Source: Anaspis maculata
Taxonomy: Eukaryota; Arthropoda; Insecta; Coleoptera; Scraptiidae
Length of the DNA: 64,000 nucleotides
Direction: 5' to 3'
Assembly (NCBI GenBank): GCA_949128115.1
Contig: OX421963.1
Location: 33,959,979-34,023,978, forward strand
The notes under the pieces were generated by a model. That model saw only the letters and a list, made by a program, of their open reading frames with translations. It did no database searches and was not told the DNA's origin. This document shows positions 11,179 to 22,400 of this stretch, piece by piece (the stretch's first letter is position 1; every line of letters begins with the position of its first letter). Made by a program: the position numbers and the translations under genes.

Positions 11179-11597
11179 AGTGTTGGTGGAACGCTTGGAA
11201 TGCACAAATATTACTAGTCCATCATTCTTGGTATCTTGCCCTCCCGCGTAATTGTCTTGCAGCGAGTCTCAACGTGATTCAGGAATGGAATCATGATAAT
11301 CTTTTCAGCCGCTATACAACGGTTAGGTCAATAGCACCTGTGTTCATTGATCAAAGTGATATCAAAAAATTAAAACAAAGCGCGAGTAAACGACGGAGTA
11401 ATTACGGCTTAGATAGGTCTTACATAATGATACCGTCTGATCAAATGGATTCGGATCCGCCATCCTAATGAGCCGCTCCACGTTCCGGATCTCTGCATTT
11501 ACCAAGGTTCCAGATCGCATCATAGCGATCCTCAAGAAGTTCTCAACAGATGGCTGAACTCCTATTTGCTTTCTCACAGTCAGCGCCAGAGGGATAT
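11179..11597 (-). repeat. Right arm of the 0.42-kb long inverted repeat
   Basis: Inverted counterpart of 8339-8761. It ends in GCGCCAGAGGGATATA, matching the left arm's TATATCGCTCTGGCGC with one mismatch. Pairing stops sharply at both ends. Differences between arms are few and mostly single bases plus small indels. Confidence 0.85.
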
Positions 11598-11812
11598 AAG
11601 CTGCGGCCAATCCAGCGTTCGAGGACTTGATCTGATCCAGAATCTAGCTATAATAACAGTGTCATCCAAGAGGATATGCGTCCATACCGTTCTAAGGAAG
11701 GGGGTGCAAAGTTTTGATGACCGCCCAGTCTGTGCCTAGCGGCGGATGTTGTAGACTCACGTTTCTACTTCCATAGCTAACTGCAATTCATAATTTCCAA
11801 AAAAACCTACCC

Positions 11813-12039
11813 TCGGTTGCACCGAAAATAATAATCATGGAATAAATTCAGCATTTTCTTTGCTGAATTTTAGCGTAGTGCTTAATGAGAAACGCAGTTC
11901 AACATAAAATTATGATGGATGTTCGATTCACAGTAACTTGTATGCATTTCCTCTGGTCAGTCAACTTGCATTGACCTAGAATTTACCAGAGAAGAAGCTG
12001 AATTAGCCACTCCATGATTAAATTCTTTGGTGCAACCGA
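11813..12039. mobile_element. Short TIR element (MITE candidate)
   Basis: TCGGTTGCACC at 11813 faces GGTGCAACCGA ending at 12039. After a small gap the pairing continues with AATCATGGA at the left and TCCATGATT at the right. The 227-bp interior is non-coding. I could not define a target duplication, so classification is open. Confidence 0.6.
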
Positions 12040-12068
12040 TGGCCAGTATTTACTGTATTTATTCTGTA

Positions 12069-12180
12069 CAGGGTGATCACGCAAGAGTCCCCTCATTCTG
12101 GATGTTTCCCTTTTGAAATAATTTTGAAAGGAAAACTTTTCTCTCTTCTACACCTGCGCCGGGGGTTGAAGACAAAGTCC
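12069..12180 (+). repeat. Single CAGGGTG end of a palindrome-family relic
   Basis: TA-CAGGGTGATCACGC matches the start motif of the palindromes found elsewhere in the window. No facing CACCCTG arm is present nearby, so this is probably one surviving end of a broken copy. The inner boundary given is approximate. Confidence 0.4.
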
Positions 12181-12711
12181 AGGTCAACCGTGCGCTTGTC
12201 GGTCCCAGTGCTTGGATGGGGACCCACCATTAAACATTGTTACGGTTAAAAATGCTATTGCTAAAAGGATACTATCCTTTATTTAAATCGTCTTATCTTA
12301 ATTGCAATTATTGTATTTACGTAATATTTCAACTTCGTCTGGTTAAAATAAAAAGACACTAGTCACTTCGTGGGATCAAGCCTTTTTTTATAATACCTTC
12401 TTATGCCCAAACCAAATCACAAACTCATCATTTTGAAGCTACTGCCTATGTTATTGTCGGCTAATTGTTCCGTAGTTTATCGAAGGCGATAAGTGGACTA
12501 GTAGTGGTCCTATGGTAAGTCGGACTTAGTCCGTTGTTGCGCTTGTTTTTTTTTGTGAGTCAACATCTTGACCGTTGAAGACCTAGTGCTGTAGTGAGCA
12601 AAAACCACGTAGCGCCCATTCAAGACCAATTTTTACCCACCCTTTCTCCACTAAGCTGACAGGCCTCACTAGTAACTAGTCACCTGGTCACAGACGGTAA
12701 CAGGTAAAGTC

Positions 12712-13527
12712 GTGGTTACAATTTTGGCACCCAACGTGGCTTCGCCTATTGTGCTAGTTAAGAAGAAGAATACCGACAAACTACGATTTTGTGTCGATTA
12801 CAGAAAGCTTAATGCTGTTACCGATCGTGACAGCTACTCTCTCGCCTTGGTCTCGTACACTTTGGACAAACTGAAAGAGGCCAAATATCTATCTAGTCTA
12901 GACATAAAGACTGCCTATTGGCAAGTGCGCATTGCAGAAGATTCTCGTCCGTTAACAGCCTTCATCATACCCAACCATGATTTGTTCCAATTTTTCAAAA
13001 TGCCCTTCGGGTTGCATATTGCGCCAGCAACCTGGCAACGGCCGATGAACACAGTTCTAGGCCTGGAACTCGAGCCACATGTATTTGTGTACTTGGACGA
13101 TGTTGTTATTGTTACTCAGACTTTTGAAGAGCATCTGCGGATTTTGGAAACCGTCTTTGATCGATTGAGGAGAGCCAACGTAACTGTAAGTTGGAACAAG
13201 TGCCAGTTTTGCCGGCCTGAAATGAGATACCTTGGGTACGTGGTGGACAGAAGAGGTTTGCGGGTTGATCCGGACAAAGTTAGATCTATGTTGGAGTTAC
13301 CGAGACCGAGATTGGTGATAGAAGTTCGAAGAGTCCTGGGAAGTTTCTCCTGGTATCGTAGATTTGTCATAGAGTTTTCTTCGATAGTCGCGCTGTTCAC
13401 GGCTCTCACTGGCAAGAAGCGAAAGTTTGACGAGCGAGAGATCATTCAAGAAGATCTAATAACTCTTAGTTGCCGCGCCAATTTTGAGCAGTCCAGATTA
13501 CACCAAGGAGTTTCATATCCGGACTGA
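12712..13527 (+). pseudogene. Gypsy-type reverse transcriptase (broken pol)
   Basis: The frame reads SPIVLVKKK, then RFCVDYRKLNAVT, the catalytic Asp in SSLDIKTAYWQV (about residue 64), FKMPFGLHIAPATWQR and the YLDD box at residues 127-130. KCQFCRPEMRYLGYVV and a connection region follow. These are the ordered motifs of an LTR-retrotransposon (Ty3/Gypsy) reverse transcriptase. The intact frame ends near 13500, where a frameshift moves the RNase H start (HIRTDASGFGV, about 13515-13547) to another frame. The ATG at 12712 is only the first in-frame Met; gag and protease are absent upstream. Confidence 0.88.
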
Positions 13528-14260
13528 TGCTTCCGGATTTGGAGTCATTTGCTAGTTGAGTAGATTTGTCACAAAATCAGAGCAGAATTTCACGACAACG
13601 GAACGGGAATGCTCAGAAGTAGTCTGGCAGTCTAGAAGCTGCGTCCATATATCGAGGGAGTGCCATTATTGCGGACCATTATAGCCTCAAGTGTATGAAT
13701 AATTTGCAAGATCCCAGTGGGAGGCTGGCCAGATGATCTGTGAAGCTGCAGCAATATCGTTTCGATATAATTGATCGGAAAGGCAAAGATTTGGTCGTCC
13801 CCGATATGCTTTCAAGAGCCGTTCCCGTTGTCGATGTTGTCGAAGTCGTGAAGTTACCCACTGAAGTTCGTGATAAGCGGTATGTGAAAATGCCCAAGGA
13901 TGTTGCTGAATTTCCGTCGAAATTCATGAAGTGGAGAGTAACGAGTGATAGGTTGTATAAGTACGTCAAGCAAGACTATCCGGAATCGTCATCGGCGGGT
14001 GATTGTTGAAAGAGGGTTGTGTCCAAGGAAGATCGACCCGAGCTCATCAGTTCGGCTCACGATCCCCCGTTGGCGGGATATTTAGGTGTTTACAAGACGT
14101 TCTCAAGACTTGCGGAGATGTTCTTCTGGCCTAAAATGCGACAAGATGTCGCAACAATTGTGAAGAAATGTCAAGCATGCGCGGCGCTGAAAAATGACCC
14201 CCAAGGGGCGAAGGACCATCTCGTGCCACACTCAAAAGCCTCATCGTCCATGGGAATGAG
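13528..14260 (+). pseudogene. Gypsy RNase H and integrase zinc-finger remnants
   Basis: Pieces of the same Gypsy pol continue in shifted frames. They are RNase H text (NFTTTEREC near 13590), the stretch LQQYRFDIIDRKGKDLVVPD then MLSRA (about 13743-13820), and an integrase HHCC zinc-finger-like segment at 14040-14230 ending in CQAC. In the latter the usual second His (GHLG) reads GYLG. Stops separate the pieces (for example at 13548 and 14007). Integrase catalytic residues are absent because other sequence takes over at about 14260. Confidence 0.75.
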
Positions 14261-14267
14261 TAATCTT

Positions 14268-14990
14268 CACCGACTTTATGGGACCGTTACCTTGTTGGGA
14301 CCTCAACAGTTAACCTCGTTGACATACTTAACAAATGCCATATTTGAAACTGTAGTGTGTCCTTCTCGTTTCAAAACCGAAGTAGTCATTCCTATTCACA
14401 AGGGTAGCAGCACAGCGGAGTCTGTGAATCATCGACCAAGCTGTTCAACGTTATGGATGTTGAAGAGATCAGAAAGATCTATGAAGAATAGAATCATTCA
14501 GATTCTAGATAAATTCAGTATCATATCCGGAAAGCAGTCTGAGTTCTGCTCAGAAATGTCCACCAAGAACGCTCTCGCACACGTCGTGAGCAGACTGTAT
14601 GGGGCAGTTGATGGCAAGGAACTTATCATAGCAGTACCTGTAGACGTGACAAGAGCATCCCACATTACAGACCATGAACAATTGCTGAAAAATCCTGAGA
14701 CCTGGGATTCCGAGGACCAGTACACACAATATTGAAAGGTGACAAAGACACGAGAGAAATAAGCATCGGCGTACCACAGGGAACTATCATTGATGCTCCT
14801 GATCTACTCAAAATATTCATATAGACTACCTTCTGTTCTTCAAGATAGATTGAGAAATCGGGTCTTGTGCAGATGACACAGTCATTTTTTTTCTGGGGAG
14901 TCCTGGGACGAAATTAGACTTGAAGCTGGGAAAGACAGACAGATTAAAGACTGGTTCGACCCAAATCTACTCACTATATGAATGGAAAGA
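14268..14990 (+). pseudogene. Non-LTR reverse transcriptase remnant fused to the Gypsy relic
   Basis: From about 14340 the text changes to non-LTR reverse transcriptase motifs. These are FKTEVVIPIHKGSS and NHRPSCSTLW (compare the family's PI.K.G...NYRPISL pattern), then QSEFCSEMSTKNALAHVV. In later frames GVPQGTI lies near 14770 and ADDTVI near 14872. The catalytic order matches the family, but frameshifts and stops break it. The first part shares one open frame (14019-14735) with the Gypsy zinc finger, a chance chimera made by insertion or deletion. Confidence 0.7.
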
Positions 14991-17900
14991 AGCCAAAACC
15001 AGCCCCTACTTTTCTGCTTTTACAACAATAGTTTACCGACCTTTACGTTAAGTCAATCTACAACCCACTCAGGTAGGTACTATTACATACCTATATCACC
15101 CATACTACCTACTACACCGGATTTAATGATTAAGCGTCCGCTGCAGAAATCCCGCTTCTTCCAAAAGCCGTACCCACCTGAACCATGAAGTTACATGCAA
15201 CAAGGCAGAGCAGACACGTCGAACGTTTCTTAATAAAGGTTAGTAGCGAAATTCAAAGCCGCGCAGTAAACATCTTTCAGATCACAGACCTTGTACTTTC
15301 AGAAATGTCTTATAAGTATAATTAACCGGAATCTGGGTAACATGAGCCGTATACTACCCTTTTGTTGGGGAGGGTATTATGGAACGTGAAAATTAGAAGT
15401 TTCTGTGTGCAGCGGCAGAATCGGATAAAGCTAATTAACGGCGTGTCGAGATTAGCCGTCAATCCCGCCGCCTTCTGCCCTTAGGATCCCCCCTTTTCCT
15501 TCCTCCCTTGTATCCCCTCGCGCGCACCCCTACCACCATTGTGTTGCGTATAAAACATTGTAGGTTCAAATTGAGAACGCGTCGTGTGTGTGTCTTGGGC
15601 AGAGAGGTATAAATACGCCCCGATCACGCGATTTAATAATATAATACTGTAATAGGTCAGGCGACGTCACGAAGTCCGGCTGTCAAAAACGCAATTTGCA
15701 TAATATTAAGTTGTAAGAAGGAGCTGCAGCAGTGGCACCAGTGGCTCGCGTACGGGTAAGCGCGGCGTGTAGGATGGACTTGTTCGAAATTATAGGGTGA
15801 ACTACTTGAAATTTGTAAACGTTAAGTACGTAGGTAGCAATAAGTCTTGCTCCAGAACTTCACCTTAAAGTTCCACCGAGCTGTCGTTTTCGATCTGTTG
15901 CAGAAAGTACAAAATTGGAAGACTAATCAATGCCAACCTCATCTATGTGACGCCAAGTAATGTTCAGAATAACCTTAGGTTCCTATTTGATTTGGACACT
16001 ATACACTTAGTACCTACCTAAAGTGGTCATGTTAATTGTATAACTGTAACAATGCGAGTGGAAATGTTCCTAAGTAGCAACTGGAATCAATGCTGAGTCA
16101 ATAATAATGGTCAAGGTGGGAAAAAGCAATCACTTCTGTTTCATGATTTCCAGAAAAATAAATGTTCCGTGAGCATGAGCACGGACCTGAGCCTCCTCCA
16201 GACGTTTCACCCATAGAATCCAACGAAAGTAAACCAAGAAGTGAAATATCTGGGCATCTTCTGGCAGGAGTTGCTTCGCGATTAAAATCGAACGAGACGG
16301 AAATCGCTCCGACAAGAAAGATGGAGCTCTCCCTGTCCGAGACATCCTCTTTCCCAGCCGACCGGACGATTTATTCTAACAGGTTGTTCGGATCTATTAT
16401 TCATAACACAGACCATGTTGTAGGTGGAAGAGCTAAATCACCCCTTTTTCCCCGAAGCCGACGTCCGGACGCGAGGCGCCGTCCTCGTTCTGGCTTCGGG
16501 GCGCAAGCGAGACGGATAATGTTGCGGGGCAAAAGGCCGTTCGCTTCTTATTTACTGTTTAATGCGCGGCTCTGTGCGGTTTTTCCCCCTTTGCTTGGCT
16601 CACCGAGTTAAGTAATCATTTTGTGCTGGCGGCGGTATTATGAGCCAGCTAGACGTTATAGTTTCAACAACACACGGAATTAAAAATTCTCCACCACTAT
16701 AACGTTCCAATATGAGACCATCGCGATTTAAGGGTGAAAAGGATTAAGCTGCCTCAAGTAACTGACGTGTTTGGGAAGTTGAAAGGCTTCGGGCGAAGAA
16801 ATGTGTTTAGACCTTGGGAAAAAAAATGGGAAAGCAACTTGTGAACCAAAGTTTTACACAGGTGAACTTATTCTTACCCACACCTCTTTGTTTCAAGCAA
16901 CATGTTAATTAGAACTACCGTTGATGATGATGCGCAAAGATCGGTTGAAGAAGTTGTTCTTTTAGAAAACTTTCAAAGATCCTTGACGTTGACAATAAAA
17001 CACTTGTAACCCACTTTTCAACTATTTTGGCTGTGATCGTCGTTTTTTCTAGACGATAACGCAAATTAGGGGAAGCTGCTGGAAATTCAATGAAACACGA
17101 ATAAATGGACTAACCAAGTGAATTTTATTATTTTATTTTACTTGCAGCAAAGTTCAAATGAATTTGTCTCTTTTCTCAAAATACCTGACACAAGAAGGCT
17201 GACAAAATGACACACAAACAAAACAAGAGAAAAAAATCAATGCAAGAATAAATAATACAACAAAACATGAAAGTGAATGGATAAAATACAACAGAAATAA
17301 TGGAAAAACTGTCAGTAAAATAAAAAAGGGAGCGTGACGGATTCAAAAACAGACACCCAGAGGAAGAACTCGCCAAAGAAGCCCCTGTGTATAGTCTGGT
17401 GTCTCCTCAACAAAATTACGAAATAACATGTGCAGAGATCGTCAACTGTTTTGTTGAAGCTCATTGGATTCACCCCCTCCCCCCGCGATGACAAGTTCCG
17501 TCTCGCTTATTTCGCTTGCTTCGCTTCGCCATGCAATAATAATTTACACTTTGCATTGCAATTTACCCCCCTCCATTACAAACATACACATACAAAACTG
17601 AAGAACATTGGTAGACAATATACAAAAATACTACAATCAACTAGATTGTTTACTACCATCAACTAAAGTATGCCGAGTCCACTCAAAACCCGAGGTTAGT
17701 CAAGAGTGAGGAATCGCTATTTAAAGGGTAATTCCTCCGGAACAGTGGTGGCTCGACAAGAGAAAGAGCGAGGTGCTGCCTTAACGCTGTTCGAAGTATT
17801 GTTGAATAAACCAGTTATTATCACCCAGTCCACCAATTCATTAAGTCAATCTAACAAGTATATTGCATGTCTAAGATACACGAGACGCTGAAACAATATC

Positions 17901-18054
17901 CCTAAATCCAAAAGATAACTTTGTCTCGCTAAAGGTGCAACATACTCTACAATCATCGGTCTAGTAAACAAAGATTGGGCAGTTGCCTCTGCTCTATATT
18001 TAGTATTCAAAAATACCCAAAATACCAAACAGGACTTGAAATCATGTCAAATAA
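14991..18054. other. Non-coding stretch, no gene recognised
   Basis: No supportable gene. GTAGGTAGGTACTATTA-like text occurs near 15070. TATA-box-like GGTATAAATACGCC at about 15606 and GCGTATAAAACATTG at 15547 stand in a GC-richer patch, without any recognisable transcript downstream. A 149-codon frame at 16162-16611 is Arg- and Pro-rich with no known domain. The 48-bp minisatellite begins at the right edge. Confidence 0.4.
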
Positions 18055-18270
18055 TTTGGGAATTTCTGATCTGATTAGGAAGACTGGAACTAATGGCAGA
18101 TGGTTTGAGAGTTTCTGAGCAATGAGGAAGACTTGAAATAGTGGCGGAAGATTTGAGAATTTCTGAGCAAATGAGGAAGATTTGAAAAATGCTAGATGAT
18201 TTGAGAGTCTCTGAACAATGACGAAGGTTGGAGATAATGGCAGTTGGTTTGAGAATTTCTAAACAATGAG
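18055..18270. repeat. 48-bp minisatellite, left part
   Basis: Four units begin with TTTGAGA-like text at 18055, 18104, 18152 and 18200, and a fifth begins at 18248. Unit length is 48 bases (49 in the first). Each contains a version of TTTCTGAGCAATGAGGAAGA. Because 48 is a multiple of three, the minus strand reads a 16-residue repeat with CSETLK. The fifth unit is cut at 18270 by the BEL/Pao insertion and resumes at 25744. Confidence 0.9.
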
Positions 18271-19223
18271 TGTCTCGGCCCCGTTCATTGAAAACTGCAT
18301 TCGTGTGCATTGAGGGTATGCAACCCAAAATATCCCTGTGTCGTCCAAGTCCTCACCCCTCACCCCCTGTTCGGTGTGCCTGGCACTTGGCTGTCAGGCG
18401 CAAGCGTAAACGAGCTCCAGCACTTTCTTCGGCCGTCTTCGGCATTCTTTCCGCTCGTGCCTTTGCCGCTTCGTTCGAAGCGGCGTTGATCTCCGTACGT
18501 CGAGCGGGAAGCCACGCCGTCTTTTTTTGGTCATCGTTCTCGCGGCCATCTTGTCGTGCCATCGGCGTACATTCGTACTCGACCAGAAGCCCATCCAAGG
18601 CCCATCGCGTCCGATAGTGACTCCTGGAGGAGCTCTGCAGCATCTCCAAGTCCAGAAAGCGGCAGTTTTCACCGCTTTCACCGGGGAGCGGCTTGGATCA
18701 GCCAGCCGCACACAAAGCTCCAGTTTCGGACGGGATCGAGTCGTTCGTCCGCCATTTTGGTGACGAACACGGGCACTCGTGCATTTCACCAGGAAATCCA
18801 CCACCAGAACGGCCATCCACCACGACGCCGCCTTCGGACTCCGCCAGGACGACGCCGCCACCGAATAAGATCCCGTAAGTTCCATATTTTCCATTGTTTT
18901 TACCATTTACCGTTTATTCCCGTTTGCCGGGGTGTATACCTTCAGTGCAGTTCGTCTCGTTTTCAGGACGCCACTCGGCGCCAGCGAATCTGCCCCCGAT
19001 CAGAACCACTCGGATTTTTCATTTCATTTAATTCACATTGTTTTTTTTTATTGTTTTGTAATTCTGTCTGTTTGTGTTTTTTTCTTTGTTTTGCATTAAA
19101 GTTTTTGATGGTTGTTGTGAATTTTATTTCTGACTGTCGCTTGCTGCTTTCCTAATCCAAGAGTTATTGTTTTAATGCAGCCTTCATCGGAAGGCTGCCG
19201 TCTTTATGTGTACCGCGCTAACA
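18271..19223 (+). repeat. 5' LTR of the BEL/Pao element
   Basis: Direct repeat of 24791-25743 with a constant offset of 6520 bases. It starts TGTCTC and ends AACA, so the termini are TG...CA. It is GC-rich in its first 600 bases and T-rich in the last 200. A strong splice-donor-like CCCGTAAGTT lies at about 18872. The LTR holds chance frames of up to 199 codons on both strands, with no recognisable domain. Confidence 0.95.
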
Positions 19224-19230
19224 TATAAAT

Positions 19231-19248
19231 TGGTCCTTCGTAGCCGGA
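19231..19248 (+). promoter_or_regulatory. Primer binding site, tRNA-Tyr-like
   Basis: TGGTCCTTCGTAGCCGGA begins 7 bases after the LTR. Its reverse complement ends in CCA and reads like the 3' end of insect tRNA-Tyr, apart from one extra base in the acceptor junction (from memory of the tRNA). Minus-strand DNA synthesis would be primed here. Confidence 0.7.
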
Positions 19249-19472
19249 TACAGGCTAAGCATGGTACAGTCAGGAATTTAATTCACCTCACTATTGAAAC
19301 TTTAAAGTCACGGGTCAAACCCACGTGACACTTGTGCGTTGGTCCAGCGTGTTGATCAATTCGTTTTTCGCCCGTCTCATTCGCACTTTTTCACCTGGGT
19401 TGGGTTCGCCATTCAGGTACGCCAACCTAAGGGTCAGTTGCTTTGTTTTCATTTTTCTTTGTGTCGTACACA

Positions 19473-22400
19473 ATGGACGCAACTTTATCGTCCATCGCGA
19501 TAGCTATTGCGCGCCTTGAGCCCCTTCTGGAACAAGGCGTCACAGCTACCACCGAGCCAAGCCTCCAACCGGCATTTTTAGCCACGTTTGACATTGCGGC
19601 GGAAATTTACAACGGTTTCAAGAGCACGGTCAACACTGCCCCTCTCCCCAGTGCCTCCGAGGAGCAGAAGGCTACATTTCTTGAACGTACACTCCGGGCA
19701 GACAGCTTGTATGGCAAACTTGCTGCGGTAAAAGCCTCGTTTGCGAATTCAGAGCCGACTTCCTCGCTCTCTCGCCAAGCCTCGCAAACTTGGTTCGAGA
19801 CAGGCCGGAGCAATGTCCGATTGCCAGAAATCGCGTTGCCGTTGTTCGACGGAAAGTTAAAATCATGGCCACCATACTATGATCTATTCACGGCGTTAAT
19901 ACACAGAAACCAGTCTCTCTCAGATATTGAACGGTTTCAGTATCTGATCTCGTCTTTATCTGGTGAACCTCTCTCAATGGTTAAACACCTGCCATTGACG
20001 GGAGATAATTACATAATTGCGTTCGACTCGTTGGTTGAGAGATACCAGAACGACCGCGTGCTAGTCACTTTTTACTGGCAGTCGATGATGAACGCCTCCT
20101 CCGTCACATCTGACTCCGCGCAAGCGCTTCGCCATCTTGTGAACACGTTCAACGAAAATTTAGTGGCGCTCGAGCAGTATCCGCATATCGACCTGTGGGA
20201 TTTCACCCTGTCGAGCATGCTGCTCCAGAAACTCGATGAGTCGACGCGAAAACGTTTCGAGGTGCAGTCAGCTGGCACCCCCTTCCCCAAATACGAAGAC
20301 GTCAAGTCTTTCGTGCTCGACCAATGCAAGGCTTTCGAGGCAACTGCCTTAAATTCTAAAACGCAATCGAACTCCCGCTCCACACGGGCAAACACCGTTA
20401 CCGTGAAGCCCGAGGTCAGCCGCAAGTCGTGGGCCTCACATACGTTGGTGTCTCAGACTTCATCTGCCCCAGCGACGTCGCATGAGTCAGCATGTTCTCA
20501 TTGTGGGGCGAGAAGTCATAGAGTCACCGCGTGCAAGACTTTTCTGTCAATGTCCCCAAATGACAGATATTTGGCGGTCAAACAGAAAAGGCTCTGTCTC
20601 AACTGCTTGAGCACCAATCACGGCGCTCCAAAATGTCCATCGTCGTATTCGTGTCGGCAGTGCCACGCAAGGCATCACACCTTGCTGCACTTCCCCAAGC
20701 CACATAGAACTGCAGGTCATGAGTCACCCAGTTCTTTATCGAATCCAGTTGAATTACCGCAAATCGTTTCCCCTGGTCTTCCAGAAAATGTCGCGAATTC
20801 GGTGACGAATCTCGCCTCAAGCCTCAAGGCAGCTCATGTTTTGTTGGCCACGGCAATCGTTCACGTTCGTGACCGGTGGGGAGGCTACCAAAGCCTCCGT
20901 GCGCTCATAGACCCTGCCAGTCAGGCATCGTTTATTTTGGACTCCTGCGTGCGCAAATTGGGTCTATCCCCATCAAATCACAATGTGCCCGTTTTTGGCT
21001 TGGGTCTCACCCCCGCCAATTCGACGTGTGGCACAGTCACTTGCCAGGTCAAGGCTGATGATGAGTCTCTCCCAATCCCTGAATTGGAGTTAATTGTCCT
21101 GCGCAGGATTTGTGGTAACCTGCCAGACACCGCTTTGAACCCGGATCAATTCCACTTGAACTTATCGAATCTGGCGGATCCTACATGGTTCAAGCCAGGC
21201 CCCATTCAAGTGTTGTTGGGCGCCGACGTTTATCCGTCAGTCGTGAAAGAGGGAATCGTCTCGTCAGGTCCGTCACAGCCTGTTGCCATAAACACCATTT
21301 TTGGCTGGGCTCTTCTCGGTCCCTTTCAAACCCCGTCAAAACCTCTGCATTCCTTTTTGGTCTGCACTCCAACTGGAATCGACGAGTCTCTGCACAAATT
21401 TTGGGAAGTAGAGGAAATCTCGTCACCATCGTCCAAAACACGTTTGTCCCCAGATGATGAACGTGCAGAAATTTGTTTCCGGGACTCTGTCTACCGTTGT
21501 CCGTCAGGTCGTTTTGGGGTTTCGCTTCCCTTCAAAAGGGAGTCCCCCACCTTTGAACATTGCAGGTCTATGGCTGACCGCCGTTGGTTAGCTATCGAAC
21601 GTCGCCTGGTCCGTCAGGACACACTCCGTGATCTGTACATAGCATTCATGCGCGACTACCTCGACCTAGGTCACATGACCTTGCTGGACGCAGAACCTCC
21701 AGATTCTGAGGCGTATTACATCCCTCATCATCCGATCGTCAAGATCGAAGACGACAAGCCGAAAATTCGCGTCGTTTTTGATGCTTCGGCGCAAGCGCCG
21801 AATCATTTATCTCTCAACGAGACGCTTCTCGTCGGTCCTAAGTTACAACAGGACATAGCAGCTTTGCTACTGCAGTTTCGGTGTGAGCCGATCGTTTTTA
21901 CTTGTGACATCCGTCAGATGTATCGGCAGATACTTATCTCGCCCGAACATCGCAAGTATCAACTCATTCGCTTTCGTTTCTCCCCTGATCGACCCATTGA
22001 AACGTACCAATTGAACACCATTACATATGGTGTTTCTTCGGCACCGTTTCTAGCGGTTCGCACGTTGCTTCACTTGGCAGAACAAAGCGCCTCGAAGTTT
22101 CCATTGGCTTCGCAGGCAATTCGCCGTAATTTGTATGTAGACGATCTACTTTGCGGTGCGAACTCCGTGGAATCAGCACGGGAATTACAAACGCAGCTAA
22201 TCAACCTGCTCCAATCGGGTTGCTTTGAATTGCGCAAGTGGGCAAGCAATCACCCTGATGTGCTGCAAGACATACCACTTGATCACGTTCGAACTCAGCC
22301 GTCCACTTTCAGTGACGTTGCTGACAATACTGTAAAAATTCTTGGCCTCCAGTGGCAAGCGGCAACAGACACCTTTTCATTCACGGTTCATCCAAATGAA

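Noticed and set aside
15547..15620. Two TATA-box-like sequences
   Set aside because: Good matches to TATAAA but with no gene downstream; not enough to call a promoter.
16162..16611. 149-codon frame, Arg/Pro-rich
   Set aside because: Lies in a GC-rich patch with no domain, no clear splice context and a competing antisense frame.
18556..19155. 199-codon frame and 170-codon antisense frame inside each LTR
   Set aside because: Present identically in both LTRs because the LTRs are identical. GC-rich LTR DNA gives long chance frames on both strands and no domain is recognisable.
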